This document shows positions 47,051 to 57,875 of a DNA stretch of 64,000 nt, piece by piece. How positions within the stretch are numbered: position 1 is the first letter of the stretch; every line of letters begins with the position of its first letter. The stretch comes from Ceratothoa steindachneri. Its lineage: Eukaryota > Arthropoda > Malacostraca > Isopoda > Cymothoidae. Where the stretch lies: NCBI GenBank assembly GCA_963969495.1, contig OZ018321.1:71056286-71120285 (forward strand), written 5' to 3'. The notes below the pieces were generated by a model. The model made no database searches, had not been told where the DNA came from, and saw only the letters and a program-made list of their open reading frames with translations. The translations under genes were made by a program, and so were the position numbers.

Positions 47051-47430
47051 CTGATAGTAGGTCTTACACAAATCTATCTCTAAAATGAACTTAGCCTCTT
47101 CAAATAGATGTAGGGTCTGCTCTATAAAAGGGATAGGCTCAGCGTCGAAAACTGTTACGGCGTTCAGCTTTCTAAATTCTACGCGCATGCGAAAAGACTG
47201 ATCTGGCTTTTTGACAACAACAATGGGAAAGCAATAATCTGACTTGAAAGGTTCAATGATCCCTAATTTTAGCAAGTTCTCTACTTCGGCGTTAAAAGTA
47301 GGACGCAAGTGAACGTGGAAGGGGTATGGTTTGGATCGAATTGGCTCCTGGGTGGTTAGGGCTATATCATGCTCAAAATATAAAGAGCAACCAGGCTTCT
47401 CGAAAATTACATCGGTGGAAGTCAGTCAAA
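47051..47430 (-). pseudogene. Reverse transcriptase N-part, element 2
   Basis: Frames on the minus strand give LYFEHDIALTTQEPIRSKPY and HVHLRPTFNAEVENLLKLGI, then FPIVVVKKPDQSFRMRVEF, KLNAVTVFDAEPIPFIEQ and KFILEIDLCKTYYQ. These are the first three conserved blocks of Ty3/gypsy reverse transcriptase with the first catalytic Asp in EIDL. LINE-B starts right after YYQ. Integrase sits upstream, not downstream. Confidence 0.88.
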
Positions 47431-48079
47431 AAAGAACCAATTGTGTCTTTTGAGGGGGTTCCAGCTGGGGATTTAAATCGAGTTCAGGGGCAGAGTTTTC
47501 ACGCGACCCGAGGAGCGAAGGGAGAGGGTAGTTTTTATCAGACTCGACAAGGACGGTTTGAATTAAATAGAGGCTCAGATGGATAAAAGGCTTCCATTAC
47601 GGACTCTTCATCAAGGAAAATGATATTATTAATGAAGGCGCGGTGGTGATAGCGCTTAAGCATATTTACATAAAATAATTTGTTCCCTGAGGGGTTCCTG
47701 TATTCCGTAATTCACGGGGCCGCGTGCTTCTAGGATTTGAAGAAGGTCTTTCTATTGGGACAAGAGCTTATTTGTCTCCATGGGTAGGATGAGCAGCACC
47801 TCGTCACCGGGATGAATCGCCTTTCTTTTGACCTAACGTCCAAATTGGTCCTATACTTTTCTAAGTTTAGGGTTTGTATTTTTGTAATCTATATTGTTGC
47901 ATTCTTCCCAGCGGTTCCTAAGGTCTAACACGTAAGAATACGAGGATTTGGTCTCATACAGGTGAAGATTGGAAAAACATTTATTCAATTTACTTATCGG
48001 GCCTTGAACGTTTCGGCTATACAAAAGATCGAAAGGGGCAAATCCTAAAGTTCTGTGGGAAATTTCTCACAGACGAACA
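47431..48079 (-). other. Pol spacer of element 2 between integrase and reverse transcriptase
   Basis: This is the C-terminal extension of integrase and a linker, too decayed for me to assign motifs. Plus-strand open frames here are shadows. Confidence 0.5.
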
Positions 48080-48918
48080 GGGCAACTGACAGGTATCGAT
48101 GCAATTATTGGGGCTGAGCATGGCATAGCTTTTTGAAAATAGTCTTCAGAGTACCATTCAACTTTTTACAGACGCCGTTAGCGGAGGGGTGAAAAGAAGA
48201 GGTGACTTAAGGCTTGATCATAAGGAACTTACAGACGTATTCCTTTAGTTTAAAGGGGAACTGTCTACCTCTGTCCGACAAGGTCTCCTTCGGGATGCCG
48301 ACGCGAGAAAGAAATATAAATCAGGGCCACCGCACATGGCAGACTATCTACCTTTTTAAGGGGAAAGGCGTCGGGCGATCTCGTTGCAAAATCAACAAGA
48401 GTGAGGTCGTACAAGTGTCTTTAACTAGACAGGGGGGGGGGGGGAATTGGGCCAATCAAATCTATAACCACTATAAAGGAAGGCTCTGAGACAATTCTGG
48501 TCTTCTGGAGGGGGGCAGGTGGCATTCGTTCTTTTGCTGTAGTCTTTTGACAAATGTCACACGACCTACAAAACTCGGCAATTTCTTTGGCAGCACCGGG
48601 CCAAAATAAATAACAGAAGATTCTCTAATCTGTTTTATTGTGACTAAAATAACCAGGCAGTAATCCATTGTGGGCGAGTCGGAGGACTTGGGTAACATGT
48701 GAATGGGGGATACATAAGGAGCAAGCTAGGGTTCTATCCTCAGTCAAGCTGGAGCGAAAAAGGAGTCCATCGCTAATGAGGTAAGCGACTTCTCTTTGAC
48801 CACGGCCAAGATCCTCCTTCATCATTTCTCGCTTTTTCCCACAGGGGCTAGAAGGTGGGGCATTCCTTCTGAGCGCTTGCAATAGTTTCGTTTGGAAGTG
48901 CTCCAAATTCTGGGGCAT
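48080..48918 (-). pseudogene. Integrase (zinc domain plus catalytic core), element 2
   Basis: The H2C2 zinc domain reads SHVTQVLRLAHNGLLPGYFS, then HNKT, and after a frameshift GAAKEIAEFCRSCDICQKT (48698-48530). The core follows: SFIVVIDLIGPIPPP (48480-48440, over a C/G homopolymer), LVDFATRSPDAFPL (48390-48360), GIPKETLSDRGRQFPFKLK with the second Asp (48297-48241), and FHPSANGVCKKLNGTLK (48195-48140), where the catalytic Glu of the N-x-x-x-E motif is Lys. Integrase would insert the element's cDNA. Its place upstream of reverse transcriptase is unusual for this reverse transcriptase type. Confidence 0.85.
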
Positions 48919-48989
48919 AAGGATGTTCTAATGGCACGGGCGAAGCAGTATTTTTCAGCACCTGAGCCCTTGTAATGTCGGGCTGTGCG

Positions 48990-49330
48990 ATGGGGTTAGG
49001 GGAGAGCTGCAGCCCCTGGCCAACCAATACGGCGCAAAAAATAATGGGAGTTGCTATCACTTCGGCCCAACTAGTAAATAACATACATTCGAGATAGCAG
49101 CGGACCACAGGGAACCGATTTGCACTTCCTAAGTAGTCATGGAATTTATCGTGGTCGGAGCCCACTGGAGGGAGCAACTTTTCTGAGGCCGAAGCAAGGA
49201 AAGCTAGTGTCTCTTGCGAGAGTTGACACTCTGTAACCATTAACAGTTCCATTTTTGAACTCAAAGGCACCGGGGGAGCTTTTGTTAAACAGGAAATTGA
49301 CGTACTGCCCCAGGGGACTGCTTGATGGGG
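48990..49330 (-). pseudogene. Aspartic protease, element 2
   Basis: In one frame the sequence reads STLARDTSFPC, the catalytic loop (DTS in place of DTG), and after a frameshift RFPVVRCYLECMLFTSWAEV and FCAVLVGQ. The plus-strand element has matching text at 9288-9641 (STLVRDTRCPC, GWAEV, VLVGQ). ITRAQ marks the end of the region before integrase in both elements. Confidence 0.65.
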
Positions 49331-49408
49331 AAGTTGCGCCAGGATGAGGAAGAGAGAGGCACTTATTTGTTGGATTAGCTGTTTTTGAGCAGAACGGAAT
49401 TTTGAGTT

Positions 49409-50498
49409 TTAGGGACAGTAGGTCCCTACATGTCCGGGAACACCGCAGAAAAAACACACTATAGTCCTTCGAAGGTAATCCGACGCTGGAGTATTATTTA
49501 TGTGGGGCCTAATATCACTCGATTCTGGTGGGGGATGGTACTTGGGCTTAAAGGGACCAGGTACCTTCACAAACCTGGGCGAGTTCTTTGGGGGAAACTT
49601 AGAGAGGTTACCTTTACTTTTGGGCGATGGGGGATGGAAAATGGAGGATGAGACTTCGTGGGGTCTTTCGGGTATAGGTAGTGACTTGTCGCGTGTACAT
49701 CCGCCTCTTCTATACATTCCTTGAATGAAGACAAGCGTCTATCCTTCACGAATGCGTGGATTTCGGAGAGTAGTGCAGCCATCAACCGATCCCGTAAGCA
49801 GAAATCAAATAGGGATAAGTCCAACCAGAATTGAAAAATCCTCTGGAGGGTGAAGCCAATTTCGCGGTAGATATGGCCAGGAAGTATCCTCGCCTGGCGG
49901 AACTTTGACCTATATAAATAAGGATTCATATTAACATTCGATAATAATTTCGACTTTAGGGTGGATTAGTCGAGGTTGGCTTTGGCTTGGAGCGAAATAA
50001 AGATTTCCTGCAGGTGGGTATTGAGGAGGAGGAGTACTCGAGCGACCTCATCGTCTTCAATGTCCCAATGGTTCACTTTGAAAATTTTCTCAAAGTGAGT
50101 TAAGTAGGCGTCGAAATCCTCGTGGTCCTTAAATACCGGCAACTTTACTGATGGGGTTTGGGGGGATTCATTCCTCCAACTAACGGTAAGGGTTTCCAAA
50201 TGATTTTTGTTAAGCTCACGCTCATGTTGACGAACTTTTTCTCTTTTTTCCATTTCTCTATTCTCTCTTTCTCTTCTCTCTTCAGCTTCTCTTTGTTCTT
50301 TTATATTTTCTCTTGAGCTTCTCTTTCTTCCTTTTCACTTTTCTTTGCCCTTTGATCTCTTTTTTTCTCATGAATATAGGTAACTAGGTCCTTGTCTGAC
50401 AACCCAAGGATCTCCTCCTTGCTGTCAGAAATGTTAAATGACGATATCTTGTTGGTGTAAATGCGCGTTTGGCCGCTCGGCGCGTCCACGGAGCTCAA
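49409..50498 (-). pseudogene. gag: Gag polyprotein with CCHC zinc knuckle, element 2
   Basis: Four frame segments form one protein: an N-terminal MSSVDAPSG with LSDKDLVTYIHEKKRDQRAK (50498-50301); a coiled-coil stretch and LPVFKDHEDFDAYLTHFEKI (50253-49966, ending in a stop after ANLD); STLKSKLL then RSKFRQARILPGHIYREIGF and VKDRRLSSFKECIEEAD (49929-49567); and, after a frameshift, a proline-rich linker with CFFCGVPGHVGTYC (49717-49409), a C-x2-C-x4-H-x4-C knuckle. The gag at 8074-9105 aligns over the full length. Confidence 0.9.
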
Positions 50499-50857
50499 GA
50501 AAAAAGATTATAGGGCTCTTACGATCGTACAAAAATTCAAACGGAGATTTAATTACACAATGATTGTACGCAATCAAAAAAGAAAGGAAAACAGGTAATA
50601 ATTAAAAAAATGATCCCTTTATGACCAGTAATTATAGGCCTTTTAATCCTGCAGGGGGATTCGCAGGGGGTTTTAGGGGAGGAAAAAATAAAAATAAAAA
50701 TAAGAATTTGTTCCACTCTCTTTGGATATCCTTGCACGAACTTGGCAAACTAGTTACTAAACAACTTAACGGTGGAAAAACTTGAAAAGAAAAAGGGGTC
50801 CTTTAATACAAAATAACTCAACTTTACCTGACACCAAATTCTAATATAAGGATAACG

Positions 50858-50938
<81 letters not shown>

Positions 50939-50952
50939 TATATATATATATA
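50499..50952 (-). other. Leader of element 2 with (TA)n
   Basis: Between the 5' LTR and gag. The minus strand reads TTTGGTGTCAGGTAAAG at about 50838-50822, possibly the primer-binding site, since element 1 has a like phrase in the same place. It is separated from the LTR by an AT-rich spacer that here has grown into a TA run (50858-50952). Confidence 0.5.
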
Positions 50953-51161
50953 TGTCTAGGTATCCCTGTGAAGACTCGTTCGGCCTAAGGGCATATACAC
51001 AAGCACGGGCAGACAGTTGACCCGATATACTTTAGGGCAATTAATATAGAGTGCGATTTACGTTTGACCCGGATTAATCTAATGGCTAGCAAAGTTGCAG
51101 TTCAAAGGATGTATAAAGAACAGGACATCAAAATATAATTTTAATATATATAATAAAAGGG

Positions 51162-51220
<59 letters not shown>

Positions 51221-52163
51221 AAAGCGGAACAAATTACTCGATAAAAATAGTTAATATTGGCAATTTATCATAAGACAGAGTTAAGCGGGAGAAGCAAAAT
51301 TAACGTTAACTCGAACAAGAGACTTGAATCACAAGATCGCTTTACCTGGAAGCGTAGTGGTGATCTGAGTGGGGAAATACCAACGGCACAGGCCTTCAAG
51401 AAGATACTTCGGGGAGTTCTAACGAGGAGGACTCGTAGTTGGGGGTTTTGATTACTCCTTTTTGAATAATGATATTTTCTCTGCTCCGCAGAGATGTAAT
51501 CTCAACTCGAGACTATTCTGCGGGTCGGCAGAGAGTCTCAGACTCGAAGGAACGCAAATCTTGAAGGGGGTAGAAGATGAGGGGGGCCGTACAATTCTCC
51601 AGGAAGAAGGGGGCTCGATAGCTTTCCTCTGAACAGATGCCAAGTCTTCCCGAATGGAGATCTGCTGATGAGAGCTTACGACGAGGTAAGACCCGAACAG
51701 GTTTTGCAGGACTTCCCTAGGGAACAGACAAACGGTTTGAACGGATGGACTGGTGGACTCTCAATTTCCTCGAGAATGGCGGACTCCGGTTTAAATAACT
51801 GGGTGGCTGGTCCGATAGATAGCCCCAGGGCCTTATCCTCCTTAGAGGATTCTCGACGTTAGTGTATGTAAACTTCCCTTAAGATAACGAGTCGGATGAG
51901 ACAACGAAGCTTGGCTCATCGTATGGAAGTAAAGTAAATAGAAATCCCCTCGTGGGGAAATAGGAATGCCTGGGAAGCATGGGGTATGGATAGTACGGCT
52001 GCGCTCGACGTTATCGTGGGGATGGGGGAGGGCGAAGACTGCCTCCTTCTCGAACATTCTAAACTTCCCACGCTAAAGAGCACGTGGTTTAGAGCGAAGG
52101 AAATGAAAGGGGCATTCCGAAGGGCTTCCTCTTACGCTGGTCCTTCGAGGGCATTTATTCACA
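50953..52163 (-). repeat. 5' LTR of element 2
   Basis: In plus orientation it runs from TGTCTAGGTATCC to CATTTATTCACA. It pairs with 42229-43467 throughout (for example GCGATTTACGTTTGACC, GAGGGGGGCCGTACAATTCT, GTTTAGAGCGAAGG). It includes a (TA)n run at 51163-51218 where the other LTR has a shorter one. The open frames inside are not shared as protein. Confidence 0.88.
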
Positions 52164-53059
52164 GGTACATTATTAAATCTTTCGGTTAAATAATAATAAG
52201 AAAGTTTAAAAATTCAGTAGTTACGCTGTGTAAAATGCATGGAAAATCGGATAAAAAAGCCTGATAACACATTTATGTAATTTGCATATAAGTTATTATT
52301 GTCCAAATCTTTGATAGAGGTAAAAGTCTAGTTATTGCCAAGAATATCTCATACTTCTGGTGAGTAGTTCGGATGAACTGCAGCTGAATCTGAGATGTTC
52401 TCATCCGAACCATGCGAGAGTTATATCTGGCTGGCAAAGAAGCGTCCAATAATATTTCACTACAGCTTAAAGTATATTAGGAATAGGCCTGAGTGTTGTA
52501 GACATCGTCTATTTTCAGTAACAACATTTGGTTCCGTTGATGCGCTAAAGTATAACTTTTGCGAGAGAATGGCACCGGGTGATGATGAGAATTTGTTCTA
52601 CCATCAATATTAACAGAAATAATTTTTTTTTTTTTAAATTAAGATCCAAAAAAAGATAAAGAATAGATTAAACGCTAAACCGTTACTACGCAGCCACCCT
52701 CACAAGAAATTTATTTAAATATCTTTAAAGAAGTAAAGTTAATTAAAATAGTTTTAAATCTAGCAGAATTCACAGGGCACTTGAGACATCGTCTGCAATG
52801 ATAATACAGGGGAGCAATTTTAATCAAATTTTCTTGTGACTTAGATTTATCTGCCAATTTTAATTCGTTTTTCCATGCTGATTTCAAATATATAATTCAT
52901 TTTTATTTGCATGCTATAGTTATTCTGTAATTTCTATTTTCTCGTTTCCCCGAAAGCTGCTCTCCGGATGGACAGAGAGGGTGCTTGTAGAAAGCGAATA
53001 CTTCACAGTACTACATAGTAATAAGATTGTAATAAGTGTTATTGTGCAAAATATTGACA
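52164..53059. other. AT-rich spacer
   Basis: About 900 bp with no recognisable gene; no inverted-repeat partner of the copy C end was found here. Confidence 0.5.
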
Positions 53060-54800
53060 TTATTGTTTTTTTCCAGGTCTCATGTTAGAGTGATTGCTTG
53101 GTCAAGAGGCAATTGCGGTAATGATCCAGACACCTTCTGCTACATGTGTGGCTATTACATGCTAGTTCGTCAAAGGCTCAATATATCAAACTTTGTGATC
53201 CGCACTTATAAAGCATATTTTGATGTTCCTCTTGGAGATCGAGATAAGAAGTAGCACCATATGCTGTTTGCCATAGTTGTGTAAAACATCTTCGAAATGA
53301 AAGAGAAATGGTCTTCATTTAGGATCCCCATTGTGTGGAGAGAGCCAAAGGATCATGTAACGGACTGTTATTTCTGTCTGGTGAATTTTAAAAGGATTGG
53401 CCAAAAAATAGGCACAAGATCAACTACCCCAACATTCCCTCGGTGATCCGGCCAGTACCTCATTCTGAGTCTTTACTAGTTCCGATTTTCAGTGGATATG
53501 CTACCTCCGACGATGAAAATGATGTATCTGATATGGACGTCCACGGAATGGATTCAGAGTCTGCAGATTCATCATCAGATGCTAAACAGTCATTAGCTCA
53601 TCACTGTTCCAATCAAGAGGATTTGAATGACTTGATACGTAATTTAGTGTTCTCCAAGAAAGCTACTAAACTTTTAGCCTCCAGGTTGAGTGAAAGACAT
53701 TTGTTTGAAAGGTTGGTACGGGTATTATATTACCGAAAAAGGAAGAGTACATTTGTTAAATATTTCTCTGAGGAAAAACAATTTGTATACTGCCACGATG
53801 TTCCTGGTCTGTTTACCAAGTTGGGACTTGGCACCTATAGCCCGGCTGAGTGGAGACTGTTTTTTTGGATAGCTCCAAGTGTAGCCTTAAGTGTGTCCTT
53901 TTGCATAATGGCAATGACTCTAGTGCAGGTTCTCTCGTCACTCTGTCCATCTGCGGGAAATTCACGATGATATAAGAATGGCCATGGATTTACTTGAGTA
54001 CCATGAACAAATTTGATCATAAGTGTAGACCTTAAGATGGTGAACTTCCCACCTGGCCAGCAGAAGGAATATACAAAGTTTCCATGCTATATCTGTATGT
54101 GGGACAGTCGAGCCCGTGACAAACACTGGTTCCCAAAAAATGGCCAGTTCAAAAAACTTTGGAAGCAGGAATGCCAAACATTGTTAATGAGCCAATCGTA
54201 AGTCGAGAGAAGATCGTTTTCCCTTCACTTCATCTCAAACTGGGGTTGATGAAGCAGTATGTTAAGGCGTTGAACACTGACAATGATTGTTTTCAGTACA
54301 TAGTATCGGCGTTTCCTGCTTTATCCTACGAAAAAGTAAAAGGCAAGAGTATTTGATGGTCCCCAAATCCGAAGACTTACGAGTGATTCTAGATTCCTGA
54401 ACACCATGATTGCAAAAGAGAATGCAGCCTGGCTCTCATTTTCTGCCGTTGTTCGTAACTTCTTGTGAAACAAAAAAGCGCATAACTACCAAGATCTGGT
54501 TACTAATATGATTTTAGCATATCGTGATCTGAGATACAACATGAGTGTTAAGCTGCATTTCATAAATAGTCACCTCGACCGATTCCCAGAGAATCTAGGA
54601 GCCATGAGCGACGAATAATGGGAAGGATTCCATCAGAATTTGATAGACAATGGAACAGCGCTACTAAGGTCACTGTGATAGACACATGATGGTGGACTAC
54701 AGCTAGACGAATAGAAGAAATGAGCCAGAGAAAACTTACAAGAGAAAGAGTTACAAACGCAAATATTTGCCCGATTAAAATCAAGAAGAGGTCCTCCAGC
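53060..54800 (+). pseudogene. Cys-rich putative transposase, copy C (decayed)
   Basis: This is the fullest copy. Blocks in order: TFCYMCGYYMLVRQRLN and LGDRDKK (53130-53253); IPIVWREPKDHVTDCYFCLV (53326-53388); IRPVPHSESLLVPIFSGYAT opening a 175-codon frame (53443-53970) with an acidic Ser-rich linker, DLNDLIRNLVFSKKATKLLA and EEKQFVYCHDVPGLF; then a frameshift in a run of seven T (53860-53866), after which LDSSKCSLK and VLLHNGN are read; ISVDLKMV and YTKFPCYICMWDSRARDKHW (54018-54126); LHLKLGLMKQYVKALN; and MSVKLHFINSHLDRFPENLG with E-x-FHQN near 54630. Repeated C-x2-C pairs suggest zinc binding. The same Asp, Asp and Glu positions are kept as in A and B. Function is unproven. Confidence 0.78.
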
Positions 54801-54801
54801 C

Positions 54802-55367
54802 TGGTATAAAGGATGAAAAATGAAGAAAATATTATTATGGCGGCGATCCGTTGCACGGACCAGTTGATAAACTATTGGTTGCTCTTGCTAAACAAAAGTC
54901 TTCTATTTGATTACAGTATTTGTAATCCTAATGTGTAATTCAGGTTTCTTCTCATATGCAATAAAATGTTTGTGCAAAAAACCTGCTTTACTATAAAACA
55001 CGCAAAAGGATGATTCAAAATTACTTCAGGGCATGATGATAGGCGGGATAAAATGAAAATTATTGTATAATATTAGTTATTGATATTACGGAAGATCTGT
55101 AGCATTTAGAGAGAATCTGATTTCAGATTTGAATTCAGTATGCTCGAATTAGCTAGAAAAATGTATTTTTGTCAATCTAACAAATACATTGTTCCCCAGT
55201 GTAATATAGAAAATATGAATTTTTTTTTGGGGGGGAGGGGTTGACTACAAATCAAACCTCTTCGGGAAGACTTTTGTTTAGCAAGAGCAACCAATAGTTT
55301 ATCGACTGGTCCGTGCAACGGATCGCCGCCATAATAATATTTTCTTCATTTTTCATCCTTTATACCA
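54802..55367. repeat. 101-bp near-perfect inverted repeat, 364-bp spacer
   Basis: The arms 54802-54902 and 55267-55367 are reverse complements with one mismatch in 101 bp by my reading (GTTGATAA against GTCGATAA). Similarity stops abruptly at both sides. The left arm lies just past the homology of copy C. The spacer contains a sequence (55089-55138) resembling the inverted-repeat end of copy A. A transcript through it would fold into a long hairpin. Confidence 0.9.
55089..55138 (+). repeat. Candidate terminal-repeat end of copy C
   Basis: The text TCTGATTTCAGATTTGAATT, CAG parallels the 3'-side end of copy A (TTTGAATACAGATTCGGAA, CCAG) with a similar lead-in. It lies about 400 bp after the last conserved codons, compared with 261 bp in copy A. 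The extra length roughly equals one 101-bp arm plus small indels. No matching left end was found for copy C. Confidence 0.45.
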
Positions 55368-55370
55368 AGG

Positions 55371-57040
55371 ATTTTGTGGTTGTAGTAGTAACTAATCGTA
55401 GATAAAATAATGAAGTTGAAATACCCAAACGTTATAGTTACTCATCAAAAGACAAATATAATGAGTCATTTTTTATTTAGGTAAAAATTTCAATAAACCT
55501 TTGGAAAGGTGAAAAAAATTAAAATCGCCACTTTCAAAAATAAATAAACAAGTTTTTCTTTTTTTGTAAGGTTAAGCCTAGTTGCAATTGGCGGTAATAA
55601 TATGAATCTTGAAAATAAATATTTAGTCATAAGATTAACAAATAAATGAGGCTTGTATATTTACATTCAAATAGAATAAAAAGGTGTTATATATTAAATA
55701 TTCAATATCATTTAATTCATACCTGGTCAGAAGTGAAGCATCACTTCGAGATGTTTGTTTCAGCAATATACCCACAATAGTGTAGACGCTTATTACAGTA
55801 TAGCTGTCCGATTTACGGCTTTAATTTAAGGTTATGTGCCATTTATTTCACGCAAGCTTGCTTTTAACGGAACGAAAGCTCACAGGTCTTCCGACCTTCA
55901 TCTTTCATCGATTGTGATAAAAGCATTGAGAGCATCTAAGACAGAATGTTTGTGAAGAGGGGTTTATAAATATTACGAAACCCACTTAAGCATACACAAA
56001 GAGAAATAAATAAAGAGAGAACGAAACATATTAATGTACATCATAATGAATTATAGATTTAGATAAAGAAATAAAAATTACTCTATAAGTCCTTTGTAAA
56101 GTTCATCTTTCCGTATCCTGAAGTTTATAGCGGCGAGTGAAATTGTTCTATCAGACACCAGCGGAGGTATAGTGTGTATAATCGAAAGAAGGATTTTTAG
56201 CCGTTTTGAGCCGAAGCATAGACTATATTGAGTGAAAATGAGTAGTATAAACCATTATCATAAATCAACAACAGACTTGTAAATACCCAAAAACAGATAC
56301 ACTAAAAGAAACAAAAACACAAGCACCCAATGTTGCAAACATCCATACAAGGACATCCAGTATTTTTCTTCGCTGTCAGAAATCCCCTCTGAACCTTGAA
56401 TCACGGAACAACTTCGTTACTTTTCCTCTTTTTGTTTCTCTAGAGAGACAATTGATGCAACTCTGCAATTGCAGACACGAGGAAAAAGTGGCCTGCATAA
56501 TTCTCTTTTCTCTAAAATTGATCTGTGCATTCTCTGTCTCTAAGTCATGGGTGTCTCTGTTCTCATTTCGTTTATTTCTGCGTAATCCACCATTTTATCA
56601 TTGTAAGATAGATGATAGAATTTTTTATTATTTACGAGACTGTAGATTATCAAAAATTTTAAATATCAGAAGATATTCTAATTAAATATATTAAACCAGA
56701 GCCCAGTTTAAAACAAATCAAATTATACACAAATTATTTATTTATAATCTTTGTTAATTTTTTTAACTTTCACTCTGGACTTTCTAACACTGAACTGAGG
56801 TCACCACTATCCCACTTGCTCTCTAACCTTTCCCCTTTACTATATGGATAAAATTAGTAACCTTTTATTATCTATTAAGAAATCAATAGTGTTTAAGGAA
56901 ACGTAGGAATTAATACATACAATACAAAATAAAAGAACTACGTTTATTCCTATCAAAAGGCATATTCAATATACTTCATTTCCAAATGTAAAAGATATTT
57001 CTCAAGTCCCAGTATTATCGATACTAAATATAGCCTTTTA
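55371..57040. other. AT-rich spacer
   Basis: About 1.7 kb, no gene recognised. The plus frame at 56452-56685 (77 codons) has no known motif. Confidence 0.5.
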
Positions 57041-57875
57041 ACATGAACAAATGCAAAGTAATGCATATCGGCCACAGAAACCCCCAATCTCATTATATCC
57101 TTAAGGGCACTGCTCTTGAATTGAGTGACACTGAGAAGGACTTGGGTGTATCTATCACTAGCGACCTCAAGTTTTCGAAACAGTGTAATGAGGCAGAGAA
57201 GAGAGCCCAAAGGATGTTAGGCTACATAAAGCACCAGTTTGGATACCGTAACAAGGAGATAGTACTTTGTCTGTACAACTCCCTCGTTCGGCCGCACCTG
57301 GAGTATGCCGTACAATTTTGGAGTCCTTCGTTTCGAAAGGATATCGCAAGGTTGGAACGCGTACAAGCCAGGGCAACCAAGCTGATTCCCCTATTCCGAC
57401 ATAAAAGTTATGAGGATAGACTAAGGGAATTAAATCTGTTCTCACTGGAAACCCGTAGACTGCGTGGTCAGCTCATCGAAGTTTTCCAAATACTTCGAGG
57501 GTTCAACAATGTTGACTACCGGGATATTTTCACACTGAGTGAGAACAGAACGCGCAATCACGGCTTCAAACTTGAACTGGAGCGTTACAACCACAATCTG
57601 TGTCGAAATCTTTTCACGTACAGTATCTGCGGTAAGTGGAACGCACTTCCAGTGGAAGTTGACAACAGTGAATCTGTTGACCAGTTTAAGTCAAGACTAG
57701 ACAAAGTCTTGAAAAGCGGCCGTTTAGGGACGCAAAACAATTGAGCAGCCATGTGCCTGTTCGATTGCTAATCCAAAGGTACCCTCTTTGAATGGACCGT
57801 AAGATCTCCTAGGGTACTTACTCTTCTTGTTACTCTTTGTTACTCCTTGTATGATGGGCAGGGAGAATACCCACA
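57041..57875 (+). mobile_element. LINE-B, second copy, strongly 5'-truncated
   Basis: It starts in the middle of ORF2 and runs to the shared tail CTTCTTGTTACTCTTTGTTAC. Beyond the stop codon both copies share ATTGAGCAGCCATGTGCCTG. This copy has about 37 bp extra before the tail. It lies on the opposite strand to the nested copy. The right edge is set at the end of the tail repeats, and no target duplication could be fixed. Confidence 0.88.
57043..57744 (+). pseudogene. LINE-B ORF2 C-terminal fragment
   Basis: An uninterrupted frame of 233 codons begins NKCKVMHIGHRNPQ, continues with LGVSITSDLKFSKQC, LCLYNSLVRPHLEYAVQFWS and RLERVQARATKLI, and ends at RLGTQNN. The nested copy has the same end, with more damage. 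The region follows the reverse transcriptase core, so catalytic residues are absent. The open frame implies that this insertion is younger than LINE-A. Confidence 0.88.

Larger units (their letters stand above)
42229..52163 (-). mobile_element. Gypsy-type LTR element with integrase before reverse transcriptase (element 2)
   Basis: LTRs lie at 42229-43467 (3') and 50953-52163 (5' on the minus strand). In transcription order the interior holds gag (50498-49409), protease (about 49330-49000), integrase (48918-48080), reverse transcriptase (47430-47051, continuing at 44900) and RNase H (to about 43990). No integrase follows RNase H. Typical Ty3/gypsy elements have integrase last; this order is the one reported for GMR1-like gypsy elements. 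LINE-B (44901-47050) is nested within reverse transcriptase. All genes are broken. A polypurine-like CAGAAAGGGAGGCG stands next to the 3' LTR. No target duplication was found. Confidence 0.85.
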
